The notes beneath the pieces are model-generated. The model was not told where the DNA came from and did not search any database. It saw only the letters and a list, made by a program, of their open reading frames with translations. Shown here piece after piece: positions 35,212 to 43,926 of a stretch of 64,000 nt of DNA. Position numbers and translations under genes: made by a program. Position 1 is the stretch's first letter, and each line of letters starts with the position of its first letter. This stretch comes from Chromobacterium aquaticum (GTDB lineage: Bacteria; Pseudomonadota; Gammaproteobacteria; Burkholderiales; Chromobacteriaceae): NCBI RefSeq assembly GCF_021129195.1, contig NZ_JAJOHW010000053.1:1-64000 (forward strand). Reading direction: 5' to 3'.

Positions 35212-36287
35212 CGGGTAGTAAGAAACGAATTGTCGTCGGCATGTCCGGCGGCGTGGACTCCTCGGTAACCGCCTCGCTGCTGAAACAGCAGGGACACGAG
35301 GTGATCGGCGTCTTCATGCAGAACTGGGAAGACGACAACGACGACGAGTACTGCTCGATCAAGCAGGATGCGCTGGACGCGATGAGCGTGGCCGACATCG
35401 TCGGCATCGACATGGAGATCGTCAACTTCGCCAAGGAGTACAAGGACCGCGTGTTCTCCTACTTCTTGAAGGAATACTCCGCCGGCCGCACGCCCAATCC
35501 CGATGTGCTGTGCAATGCCGAAATCAAGTTCAAGGCCTTCCTCGACTACGCGATGGAACTGGGCGCCGACTGCATCGCCACCGGCCACTACGCGCGCAAG
35601 CTGGAGCAGGATGGCACCCACTACCTGATGAAGGCGGTGGACCACACCAAGGATCAGAGCTACTTCCTGTATCGGCTGCAGCAGCATCAGTTGGCCAAGG
35701 CCATCTTCCCGCTCGGCGACATCCGCAAGACCGAGGTGCGCAAGCTGGCCGAGGAAGCCGGCCTGCCCACCGCGGCCAAGAAGGACTCCACCGGCATCTG
35801 CTTCATCGGAGAACGGCCGTTCCGTGAATTCCTGCAACGCTATCTGCCCACCAAGCCCGGCGAGATGATACTGCCGGACGGCAAGGTGGTGGGCGAGCAT
35901 ATCGGCCTGATGTATTACACCTTGGGCCAGCGCAAGGGCCTGAATATAGGCGGCGCGCGCGACGGCACCGGCGAACCGTGGTTCGTCGCCGGCAAGGACA
36001 TCCCCGGCAACAGGCTGATCGTGGTGCAAGGCCACGATCACCCGCTGCTGCTGAAGCCGACGCTGGCGATGGCCGACCTGAGCTGGACGCTGCCATCGGC
36101 GCCGGCAGCCGGCGAATACGCGGCCAAGAACCGCTATCGCATGGCCGATGCCGGCTGCAATCTGTCCGCCATCGTCGACGGCCAGGCCACGCTGACTTTC
36201 CGCGACAAGCAATGGGCGGTCACTCCCGGTCAGTCCGCGGTGCTGTACGACGGCGACATCTGCCTGGGCGGCGGCATCATTCAATAA
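35208..36287 (+). CDS. mnmA: tRNA-specific 2-thiouridylase
   Basis: A 359-residue enzyme that thiolates U34 of Lys, Glu and Gln tRNAs with sulfur from the Tus relay. The PP-loop GMSGGVDSS (11-19), catalytic Cys102 (NPDVLCNAE) and persulfide Cys198 (STGICFIGE) are present. The start is GTG overlapping the stop of the previous gene (GTGA); a long upstream extension in the same frame is rejected. A bidirectional terminator follows. Confidence 0.96.
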   Translation: MTGSKKRIVVGMSGGVDSSVTASLLKQQGHEVIGVFMQNWEDDNDDEYCSIKQDALDAMSVADIVGIDMEIVNFAKEYKDRVFSYFLKEYSAGRTPNPDVLCNAEIKFKAFLDYAMELGADCIATGHYARKLEQDGTHYLMKAVDHTKDQSYFLYRLQQHQLAKAIFPLGDIRKTEVRKLAEEAGLPTAAKKDSTGICFIGERPFREFLQRYLPTKPGEMILPDGKVVGEHIGLMYYTLGQRKGLNIGGARDGTGEPWFVAGKDIPGNRLIVVQGHDHPLLLKPTLAMADLSWTLPSAPAAGEYAAKNRYRMADAGCNLSAIVDGQATLTFRDKQWAVTPGQSAVLYDGDICLGGGIIQ

Positions 36288-36301
36288 GCCCACCGCTAGT
36301 C

Positions 36302-36338
36302 AAAAAGCCCCGCGCCGAATCATCGCCGCGGGGCTTTT
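36302..36338. terminator. Bidirectional terminator mnmA/MFS
   Basis: A stem AAAAGCCCCGCG/CGCGGGGCTTTT flanked by A and T tracts, between the convergent mnmA and MFS genes. Confidence 0.85.
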
Positions 36339-36350
36339 CCATTGTCATCA

Positions 36351-37613
36351 TCAAGATTGCGGCAAGGGTTGCAGCCGCCGCAGGCCCAGGCTGATCGCCA
36401 GCATCGCCGTCAGGCACAGCACCAACACCCCCGCCACCCCGTTCCAGCCGCCGCGCCCCCACATCAGGCCGGACAGCGAGCCCAGCAGGCTGGAGCCCAG
36501 ATAATAGGCGCTCAGGTAAATGGCGGAAGCCAGCGCCCGCCCCTGGCGCGCGCGCAATCCCACCCAACTGCTGGCCACCGAATGGCCAGCGAAAAAACCG
36601 AAGGTGAACAGGGCGATGCCGGCCACCAGCAGCACGACGCGATCGCTCAAGGTCAGCGCCAGTCCCAGCAACATGGCCAGCACCATCAGCCACAACACAT
36701 TGCGTCGGCCCAGACGGTCGGACAGCTTGCCGACCCAGGCCGATGACCAGACGCCGACGATATACAGCGAGAACACCAGCCCCAACAGGCTCTGGCTCAT
36801 ATTGAACGGCGGCGCCAGCAGGCGGAAACCCAGGTAGTTATATAGGCTGACGAAGCAGCCGGACAACAGGAAAGCGGACACGAACAGCCAGGGCAGACCG
36901 GCATCGCCGAACAAGGCCTTGGCCTCTCGCCACATGCGGCCCAGATCATGCCGGCGCGGCTGGAAGTGCCGTGACGGCGGCAGATTGCGCCAGAACAACC
37001 ACGCGCCAAGCACGCCGAGCAAGGCCAACGTCAGCAAGGCCCAGCGCCAGCCGAAATGGTCGGCCAGCAAGGAGGCGATGAAGCGGCCGCTCATCCCACC
37101 CAGCGCATTGCCGGCGATGTACAAGCCCATGGAATGGCCCAGCGACTTGGCGTCCACCTCCTCGCTCAGATACGCCATCGCTACCGCCGGCAGGCCGGCC
37201 AAGGCCACGCCAAAAACCGCGCGCAGCCACAGCAGATGCTGGAAACTGTCCGCCAGCGCCGACAGCAGCATCAGCAGCGCGCCCAGCGCCAGCGCCGCGT
37301 TCATCAACGGACGTCGTCCCAGGCGATCCGCCAGCAGGCCGGCGGGAATCAGGCTCAACGCCAGGCTGCCGGTGGCCAAGGACACCACGCCGCTGGACTC
37401 GGCCGGTGATAAGGCGAAATCCTGGGAAAACAGCGGCATCAATGGCTGCGCGCCATAGAGCATGGCGAAGGTGCAATAACCACCGGCGAACATCGCCCAC
37501 GCGGTGGCGCGGAATTCGGCGGTGCCGGCGTGCAGCTTGGCCGGAGAAAGTGACGAGGCGGACGACGGCGATACCACAGAGCGAAGGCAGGAAGACGGCG
37601 AATCGGCGGACAT
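36351..37613 (-). CDS. MFS transporter (YnfM-like)
   Basis: A 420-residue major facilitator superfamily exporter with twelve predicted helices. The motif-A loop LADRLGRRPLM lies between helices 2 and 3, and its repeat LSDRLGRRNVLW in the second half. It resembles YnfM/arabinose-efflux-type transporters. It is divergent from a LysR gene, 101 bp away, a common pairing for inducible efflux. The substrate is unknown. The N-terminal 30 residues are Ser-rich. Confidence 0.87.
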   Translation of the reverse strand: MSADSPSSCLRSVVSPSSASSLSPAKLHAGTAEFRATAWAMFAGGYCTFAMLYGAQPLMPLFSQDFALSPAESSGVVSLATGSLALSLIPAGLLADRLGRRPLMNAALALGALLMLLSALADSFQHLLWLRAVFGVALAGLPAVAMAYLSEEVDAKSLGHSMGLYIAGNALGGMSGRFIASLLADHFGWRWALLTLALLGVLGAWLFWRNLPPSRHFQPRRHDLGRMWREAKALFGDAGLPWLFVSAFLLSGCFVSLYNYLGFRLLAPPFNMSQSLLGLVFSLYIVGVWSSAWVGKLSDRLGRRNVLWLMVLAMLLGLALTLSDRVVLLVAGIALFTFGFFAGHSVASSWVGLRARQGRALASAIYLSAYYLGSSLLGSLSGLMWGRGGWNGVAGVLVLCLTAMLAISLGLRRLQPLPQS

Positions 37614-37691
37614 GAAAATCTTTCAACACGAAATATATGCTTGAGCTTAGTCTTGGCCAAATTCGCAGTCCAATATATATTTAACCGTCAT

Positions 37692-37712
37692 TTGATACTT
37701 TTAAAATATCAA
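37692..37712. promoter_or_regulatory. Candidate LysR operator
   Basis: TTGATA and TATCAA are separated by 9 nt, ending 2 bases before the LysR start codon and containing the ATA...TAT core of T-N11-A LysR sites. It would block the LysR start, consistent with autoregulation. Confidence 0.55.
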
Positions 37713-37714
37713 TC

Positions 37715-38617
37715 ATGGAACTACGCCATCTGCGCTACTTCGTCGCGGTCGCCGAAGAACTGCATTTCACTCGCGCCGCCCAGCGGCTGCACATTGGCCA
37801 ACCACCGCTCAGCCAGCAGATCCAGGCCTTGGAGGCCGAGCTGGGCGTGCGGCTGCTGCGCCGCCACCAGCGCAAAGTGGAGTTGACCGAGGCCGGCCGC
37901 CAATTCCTGAGCCGCGCTCAGCGCATTCTCGCCGACACGGAATTGGCCGCGATGGAAGCCCGGCGCGCCGCGCGAGGCGAGATCGGCGAACTGAGCATAG
38001 GTTTCACCTCCTCGTTGCCGCTGTCCCCCATCCTGCACGCCGGCCTGCACGACTATCGTCAGCGCTTTCCGGAAGTCGGGCTAAAACTGTGCGAGATGTT
38101 CACCACCGACCAATACCAGGCCTTGCAGCAACGGCGGCTGGACATCGGCTTCGTGCGCTTCAACGGCCTGGAGCCCATGGCGGATATCGCGGTGGTGGAA
38201 TTGCAGCGGGACGCGCTGCGGGTGGTGATCAGCGCCGAGCATCCGCTGGCCGGTCAACCGGCGCTGCGGCTGGGGCAATTGCGCGGAGAAAGCCTGATCG
38301 GCTATCCGCAGGAAGCCGGCACCGGCTTGAACACGGTGCTGCGCGAGCTGGCGAGCCGCCAAGGCATGGACTGGCGGCCGCGGCAGGAGGCCGGCGAGGC
38401 CATCACCCAGATCGGCCTGGTCGCCGCCGGGCTAGGCATCGCCATCCTGCCCTCGCCACTGGAATGCGTCCGGCTTCCCGGCGTGCGCTATCTGCCGCTG
38501 CTGGACGAGGGCGCTTATCTGGCGATGGGCCTGGCCACGCGCTTGGACGAAGACTCGCCGCTGGTGATCCAGTTTCTGAACTTGATGCGCGAGCGCTGGC
38601 TCAACGCCCGCCGCTGA
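37715..38617 (+). CDS. LysR-family transcriptional regulator
   Basis: A 300-residue LysR regulator. The N-terminal winged HTH (about 1-60) shows the typical FVAVAEELHFTRAAQRLHIGQPPLSQQI, followed by an effector-binding domain. It is divergent from the MFS gene and probably controls it. Its 3' end overlaps the convergent SDR gene by 17 bp. Confidence 0.93.
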   Translation: MELRHLRYFVAVAEELHFTRAAQRLHIGQPPLSQQIQALEAELGVRLLRRHQRKVELTEAGRQFLSRAQRILADTELAAMEARRAARGEIGELSIGFTSSLPLSPILHAGLHDYRQRFPEVGLKLCEMFTTDQYQALQQRRLDIGFVRFNGLEPMADIAVVELQRDALRVVISAEHPLAGQPALRLGQLRGESLIGYPQEAGTGLNTVLRELASRQGMDWRPRQEAGEAITQIGLVAAGLGIAILPSPLECVRLPGVRYLPLLDEGAYLAMGLATRLDEDSPLVIQFLNLMRERWLNARR

Positions 38618-39350
38618 CGTCCAGCAAGCTGCCGGTGCAGAAGGAACTGGCATCCGACAACAGCCACAGAATCGCCGCAGCGACTTCTTCGGCTTCGCCG
38701 CCGCGCCGCATCGGCACGCTGTCGGCCAGGCGCGCCACCCGGCCCGGCTCGCCGCTGCTGGCGTGAATGGAGGTATTGATCAGCCCCGGCCGCACCGCGT
38801 TGACACGGATGCCCTCGGCCGCCACTTCGCGCGCCAGGCCCAGGGTCAGGGTATCGATCGCGCCCTTGCTGGCGGCGTAGTCGATGTATTCGCCGGCCGA
38901 GCCCAACCGCGAGGCGGCGGAAGACACATTGACGATGGCGCCGCCACTGCCGCCATGGCGGGTGGACATCCGGCGCACCGCCTCGCGGCAGCAGAGAATG
39001 GGCCCCAACACATTGCTGCGCAGCACCTGCTCCACCCGTTGCGCCGAGTAATCCTCCAACCGGCCGATAGGCGCGGTCACGCCGGCATTGTTGACCAGGG
39101 CGTCGATACGACCGAAGCGCTCCGCCACCGCGTCGAACAGCCCCACAATGTCCGCCTCGAGCGAGACATCTGCGCAAAACGCCTCGGCGTCCGCGCCCGC
39201 GCGCCGCAACTCGGCCACCACCGCCTCCGCTCCGGCCAGGTCTTTGCGGTAATTGACCGCGACGCGCCAAGCCTCCGCCGCCGCCAGCCGCGCCGTCGCC
39301 GCGCCTATGCCGCGCGAAGCGCCGGTGATCAACACCACCTTATCGTCCAT
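38601..39350 (-). CDS. SDR-family oxidoreductase
   Basis: A 249-residue short-chain dehydrogenase. Cofactor loop TGASRGIGAAT (about 9-19), NNAGV, catalytic Ser of NVSSAASRLGS and YxxxK as YAASK are present. It starts 2 bases after the tyrA stop, so it is co-transcribed with tyrA. Substrate unknown. A much longer in-frame extension through tyrA is a shadow and is rejected. It overlaps the LysR 3' end by 17 bp. Confidence 0.9.
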   Translation of the reverse strand: MDDKVVLITGASRGIGAATARLAAAEAWRVAVNYRKDLAGAEAVVAELRRAGADAEAFCADVSLEADIVGLFDAVAERFGRIDALVNNAGVTAPIGRLEDYSAQRVEQVLRSNVLGPILCCREAVRRMSTRHGGSGGAIVNVSSAASRLGSAGEYIDYAASKGAIDTLTLGLAREVAAEGIRVNAVRPGLINTSIHASSGEPGRVARLADSVPMRRGGEAEEVAAAILWLLSDASSFCTGSLLDVSGGR

Positions 39351-39352
39351 CT

Positions 39353-40237
39353 TCAACCCTTGCGCATGAATTGCTGATGCCAGCGCGTGCGCGCGGCACG
39401 CGCCGCGCCGAAGCGCTCCGCCAGCCGCTCGCCGTCGCCGGCGTCCAGCATCTGGCGCAGTTGCTCCAGCCCGGCGCGGTAGCGGTCCAGCTCCTGCAGC
39501 AGCGCGTCGCGATTGGCCAGGCTGATATCGGTCCACATTTCCGGATGGCTGCCGGCGATGCGGGTGAAATCGCGGAAACCAGTGGCGGCGAAATCGAAGC
39601 AGCGCTCGGCATCGGCCTTGCCCGCCACCATGTCCACATAGGCGAAGGCCAGCAGATGCGGCAGATGGCTGACGGTGGCGAACACCGCGTCGTGCTCTTG
39701 CGCCGTCATCTCGTGGATTTCCGCGCCGCAGGCGCGCCATAGCGCCGCCACCCGCTCCACGGCGGCAGGCAATGTCTCCGGCAGCGGCGTCAGCACCACC
39801 TTGCGGTTTTCGTACAGGCCGTACTGGGCGGCGGCGGCGCCGGACAAATCGGAACCGGCGATGGGATGCGCCGGCACGCAATGCATTAATTGGCCGGGCA
39901 GATGCCGGCGGTACAGTTCCACCACGTCGCCCTTGGTGCTGCCGGCATCGGTGACAATCGCTCCCGGCCGCAACCTCGGCGCCAGCGCCGCCATCAAGCC
40001 GCCCATCTGGCCGACCGGCGAAGCCAGCAACACCAGATCGGCTCGCACGGCCACCGCGGCCAAGTCCTGGCTGATCTCGTCCACCACCCCCAGCTCCAGC
40101 GCCCGCTCCAGGTTTTCCCGGGTGCGGCCGACGCCGATCACATGCCGCGCCAGCCCGGCGCGTTTCAGCGACAAGGCGAACGAACCGCCAATCAGACCCA
40201 CGCCCACCACTACCAGGGTTTCTATCCCTTGCTGCAC
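39353..40237 (-). CDS. tyrA: Prephenate dehydrogenase
   Basis: A 294-residue NAD-dependent enzyme converting prephenate to 4-hydroxyphenylpyruvate in tyrosine synthesis. The Rossmann GVGLIGGSFAL lies at the N-terminus; the catalytic-region SHLPHLLAFA and GSDLSGAAAA follow. The start is GTG with GGGGAGAAGC 3 nt upstream; ATGs further upstream would cross the divergent DUF4936 gene. There is no chorismate-mutase or ACT domain. SDR follows directly. Confidence 0.92.
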   Translation of the reverse strand: MQQGIETLVVVGVGLIGGSFALSLKRAGLARHVIGVGRTRENLERALELGVVDEISQDLAAVAVRADLVLLASPVGQMGGLMAALAPRLRPGAIVTDAGSTKGDVVELYRRHLPGQLMHCVPAHPIAGSDLSGAAAAQYGLYENRKVVLTPLPETLPAAVERVAALWRACGAEIHEMTAQEHDAVFATVSHLPHLLAFAYVDMVAGKADAERCFDFAATGFRDFTRIAGSHPEMWTDISLANRDALLQELDRYRAGLEQLRQMLDAGDGERLAERFGAARAARTRWHQQFMRKG

Positions 40238-40351
40238 CGCTTCTCCCCATCCATGGCCTTGGAACACAGAACGGTTATCATACCTGCCTAACGATGGCTG
40301 ACAACCACTTCCGTTGCGGCGCGATGACGCCCACGCCTCCAAGGACCAGCG

Positions 40352-40621
40352 ATGAATCACTGCTTGTATTGCTATTTCAAGGCCGACGCCGATGACGCCG
40401 CGCTGCTATCCCGCTTGCGGGCATTGCAGTCGGCGTTGCAGGCGCGTACCGGCGTCCCTGGCCGCCTGCTGCGCCGTCGCGACGACGCCGGCACCTGGAT
40501 GGAAGTGTATGAAGGGATCAGCGACGCCGACGCGTTCCTCCACGCCTGGCTCGAGATCAGCGTCGAATGTGGTCTGGCGGCGCTGAGCCGCCATGAAGAG
40601 TGGTTTCAGCCGCTGGCTTGA
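40352..40621 (+). CDS. DUF4936 family protein
   Basis: An 89-residue small soluble protein of the DUF4936 family, with the pattern LYCYFKADADDAALL and RLLRRRDDAGTWMEVYEGI. These resemble ferredoxin-like antibiotic-biosynthesis-monooxygenase folds. Function unknown. Divergent from tyrA; its last 16 bp overlap the convergent EAL gene. Confidence 0.85.
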   Translation: MNHCLYCYFKADADDAALLSRLRALQSALQARTGVPGRLLRRRDDAGTWMEVYEGISDADAFLHAWLEISVECGLAALSRHEEWFQPLA

Positions 40622-41481
40622 GAAACGGGCCAGTTCAAGCAGTCCGCCGGCCGCGCCAAGTGAAAACCCTGGACGAAGTCGCAACCGGCGGCGCGGGCGA
40701 TGTCCAGCTGCATCTCGCTCTCTATGCCCTCGCCCACCACCTTGGCGCCGTGCAGCTTCAGGATGGCCACCAGCTCGGTCAGCTTATCGCGCAGCGCCGG
40801 CCGCATCAGCGCGCGCCGCATCAACACCTTGTCCAGCTTGACGTAATCAGGCTCCAGCAGCCACACCCGTTCCAGATTGGACGCGCCCTGGCCAAAGTCG
40901 TCCAAGGAGATCAAAAAGCCCAGATCGCGGTAGCGCTGCACCGCGCCGTGCAGCCGCACCGGGTCGCTGACCGCGTCCTCGACGATTTCCAGGCAGACAT
41001 GGCGCGGCTCCACCCCCAGCAGTTGCAGCGCCTCGGCAAAGAACTGCCCGTGGGACTCGCTGACATTCACCAGGTGCTGGGCATTGACGTTGAGCGACAG
41101 CACCAGGCCCGGTGGCGGCGACTGCAGCAGGAAATTGAGCAGATGCAGACAGCGCAGCTGCCGGTCCACATAGACGGTGCGGCGCGGCGTGGTTTCCGCG
41201 GCGAACAGCACCGTGGGAATCAACTGGCCGCCAAAGCGGTCCGATACCCGCGCCAGCGCCTCCACCGACCACAAACGCGGCTCGCCGTCCTGCAGACGGT
41301 ACACCGGCTGGAACACGCTGCGGAAGCGCCAATCCTCGTGCCGGCCGCGCACGCGGCCTTCACGCCAGCATAGCGGCTCCGCCTCGAAGCCATGCCTCGC
41401 CAGCATCAGGTTCAGCTCCGGCAGCGCCGCTTGCACGCCTGGATTCGCCATCGCCACTTCACACTCCGCCATCGCCGACAT
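40606..41481 (-). CDS. EAL-domain c-di-GMP phosphodiesterase
   Basis: A 291-residue stand-alone EAL protein expected to hydrolyse c-di-GMP. The catalytic motifs are present: VEALAR, LNVNAQHL, CLEIVED, ISLDDFGQGASN, YVKLDKVL and VVGEGIES, so it looks active. The N-terminal 50 residues show no GGDEF or membrane helix. It starts after GGGAGGCGCG. A terminator lies between it and the upstream symporter gene on the same strand. Confidence 0.92.
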   Translation of the reverse strand: MSAMAECEVAMANPGVQAALPELNLMLARHGFEAEPLCWREGRVRGRHEDWRFRSVFQPVYRLQDGEPRLWSVEALARVSDRFGGQLIPTVLFAAETTPRRTVYVDRQLRCLHLLNFLLQSPPPGLVLSLNVNAQHLVNVSESHGQFFAEALQLLGVEPRHVCLEIVEDAVSDPVRLHGAVQRYRDLGFLISLDDFGQGASNLERVWLLEPDYVKLDKVLMRRALMRPALRDKLTELVAILKLHGAKVVGEGIESEMQLDIARAAGCDFVQGFHLARPADCLNWPVSQASG

Positions 41482-41512
41482 CGCGCCTCCCGGCCTGCGC
41501 CAAGCAAACAAG

Positions 41513-41537
41513 AAAAAAGGCCGAACATCGTTCGGCC
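41513..41537 (-). terminator. Terminator of the symporter gene
   Basis: A perfect 8-bp stem GGCCGAAC/GTTCGGCC with a 3-nt loop is followed on the minus strand by T6. It lies 201 bases past the symporter stop and before the EAL gene. Confidence 0.85.
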
Positions 41538-41737
41538 CAAACAAGATACGAGAGAAACCTGCATGCGGTTCCGCAAAACCGGCAGACAGAAAGAGGCCGG
41601 CTTCCCGGCGGCAGCGCCGCCAATAGCCGCCAGCGCTCTACTGCGCCAGAAAGACCCGCTCAATATACCCGGCTCTCTTTATCTCTAAAAATAATTAAAT
41701 GCTCGTTATATAGTTCACATAAATCTAAGAGTCGAAC

Positions 41738-42922
41738 TCAGGCCTGCTGCGATGCCGGCTTGGCTTCCACTTCTTCCGCCGACCGGCCCATGATGCGGTC
41801 CAGCCACAACGCGATCACGCCGTCGCCGGTGACATTGCAGGCGGTGCCGAAGCTGTCCTGCGCCAGGTAGAGCGCAATCATCAAGGCCAGGCTGGCTTCC
41901 GGGAAATGCAGCATGCTGGCCAGGATGCCCAGCGCCGACATCACCGCGCCGCCCGGCGCGCCCGGCGCCGCCACCATGGTCACGCCCAGGAGCAGGATGA
42001 AGGGGAACATCACGTCCCAGCTGGGCACGTCCAGACCGGCCGTCATCAGCATCACCGCGGTGGCGCAGGTAACCAGCGTGATGGTGGAGCCGCACAAGTG
42101 AATGGTCGCGCACAGCGGCATCACGAAATCCGCCACCGGACCGGATACCTTCATCTGCTTGGCCGAGCGCAGCGCCACCGGAATGGTCGCCGCCGAGGAC
42201 ATGGTGCCCAGCGCGGTCAGATAGGCCGGCAACATATTGCGGATCAAGGACCAGGGATTGCGGCCGCTGGCGAGACCCGTCACCGTGTACAGCAAGGTCA
42301 GCCAGATCCAGTGCATCGCTATGGCCAGCACTAGCACCACGCCGAAGGTCTTCAGCGTGGAAAACACCGAGCCATCGGCCGCCATCTCGGCGAAAACGCA
42401 GGCGATATAGGCCGGCAGCAGCGGAATCAGCACCTTGGCCAACACCAGTTCCACGATGTCCTTGCCCTGGTCCACCACCTCCTTGAGCCGCAGCGCGCGG
42501 GTGACGGCGATGCCGAGGCCGAACACGAAGGCCAGCATCAAGGCGGTCATCACATCGAACAGCGGCTTGATCTCCAGCGTGAACAAGGCCTTGATCGCCG
42601 CCGGCTTGTCAGTGGCGTGCACACCCTGAGCGATCAGCGACGGCAATACGCCGGAGGCGACGGCGAAAGCCGCCAGCCCTGACAGGATGGTGGAACAATA
42701 GGCCAGTCCCACGGTCCAGCCCAGCATCTTGCCGGAATTGGATTCCAGCGCGGCGATGCCGCTCATGATGTAGAACACGATGATCAGCGGAATCATGAAG
42801 CCGATGAATTGCCCGAACAGGGCTTTGAAAGTCATCAGCAGGGCCAGCGGGCCGTCCGGGGCCCATAGCCCCAGCGCCAGGCCCACCGCCATGCCGGCCA
42901 GTAGTTTAAGAATCAATTTCAC
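41738..42922 (-). CDS. Dicarboxylate/amino acid:cation symporter (DAACS)
   Basis: A 394-residue sodium/proton-coupled symporter of the GltP/DctA/SstT superfamily, with eight predicted helices and re-entrant loops. The serine-rich hairpin is reduced to TALGTMSSAATIPV; the NMDGT-like motif of the family is changed to MPLCATIHLCGST, and the second Asp-rich region is QDSFGTACNVTGDGVI. The start is GTG with AGAGAGG upstream. Substrate (C4-dicarboxylate or amino acid) cannot be set by eye. Confidence 0.88.
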   Translation of the reverse strand: MKLILKLLAGMAVGLALGLWAPDGPLALLMTFKALFGQFIGFMIPLIIVFYIMSGIAALESNSGKMLGWTVGLAYCSTILSGLAAFAVASGVLPSLIAQGVHATDKPAAIKALFTLEIKPLFDVMTALMLAFVFGLGIAVTRALRLKEVVDQGKDIVELVLAKVLIPLLPAYIACVFAEMAADGSVFSTLKTFGVVLVLAIAMHWIWLTLLYTVTGLASGRNPWSLIRNMLPAYLTALGTMSSAATIPVALRSAKQMKVSGPVADFVMPLCATIHLCGSTITLVTCATAVMLMTAGLDVPSWDVMFPFILLLGVTMVAAPGAPGGAVMSALGILASMLHFPEASLALMIALYLAQDSFGTACNVTGDGVIALWLDRIMGRSAEEVEAKPASQQA

Positions 42923-43113
42923 GGCAACCTCTCTGAGCTTTGGTCTAATGTTGTTCGCGATCCGCGCATGCGCTTGCCCCATGTCCGGTCCGGGCACGGC
43001 GCCAGTCGGAAGAATGGAGATCCGCCCGGCCAGGGCGGCGAGGAGCAAAAATGCAGACGCGGTCTGGGCAGGTCTGTCGTCGACGCCGGGAACTGCCCTC
43101 CCGACGTCTAGCT

Positions 43114-43926
43114 TCAGGCTTGAAGCGACAGGCTGTGTTGCAGGGCGCGCAGCAGCGGATGAGGGCTCCAGCGGCGCTCGCCCAAGCGGGTAATCTGCCA
43201 GATACCCATCAGGCTATTGGAGAGAAACACCGCATCGGCGTCAATCAAGCGCTGCATGGAAAGTCGCGTTTCAGTAAAAGAGCGTCCGATATCCAAACAA
43301 TGCACGGTCAACCAATCCCGCACCGCGCCGTTCACGCCGCAACGGTCCAGCCTGGGCGTGGCGATGGCCTCGCCTTCCAGCACATAGACATTGCTCATCG
43401 TGCCCTCCGCCACCCAGCCTTCCATATCCAGCATCAGGCCTTCGGCGATGGCCGGATCTTGCCATTCCGAGCGCGCCAGCACATTCTCCAGCCGATTCAG
43501 GTGCTTGATGCCGGCCAGCGCCGGCTGCAAGGCCAAGCGGGTTTCGCACCAGCGCGCCGCCACCCCCTGCTCGGCATGCTCCGACGGATAGCCGTTCCAG
43601 GGCGCGGCGCTGACGATGCGGGTGCACAGTGGCGCCTCCGGCATCGCATAGCCGCGCGCGCCCGCGCCGCGGGTCAGCACGATCTTGGCCGCCGCGCGCG
43701 GCAGACCGTGTCCGGCCACGGCCAGTTCGGCCAGCAGCAGCGCCTCTTCGGGCGGCGGCAGGCTCAGCCGGCGCGCGTCATCGCACAGCCGCGCAAACTG
43801 CCAGGCCCACAAGCGCGGCCGGCCGCTCAGCAGCTCCAGGGTGCGGAACACGCCGTCGCCGTAAGACAGGCCTCGGTCCGCCGCCGCGATGCGCTCGTCG
43901 GGACGGCCATTGATCAACATCGCCAT
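43114..43926 (-). CDS. pabC: 4-amino-4-deoxychorismate lyase
   Basis: A 270-residue fold-type IV PLP enzyme that makes p-aminobenzoate from aminodeoxychorismate for folate synthesis. Marked by GLSYGDGVFRTLEL, Lys near 140 in ALAGIKHLNRLEN and the EGTMSNVY motif. The start ATG shares a base with the pabB stop (TGATG), so the two are translationally coupled. Confidence 0.92.
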   Translation of the reverse strand: MAMLINGRPDERIAAADRGLSYGDGVFRTLELLSGRPRLWAWQFARLCDDARRLSLPPPEEALLLAELAVAGHGLPRAAAKIVLTRGAGARGYAMPEAPLCTRIVSAAPWNGYPSEHAEQGVAARWCETRLALQPALAGIKHLNRLENVLARSEWQDPAIAEGLMLDMEGWVAEGTMSNVYVLEGEAIATPRLDRCGVNGAVRDWLTVHCLDIGRSFTETRLSMQRLIDADAVFLSNSLMGIWQITRLGERRWSPHPLLRALQHSLSLQA

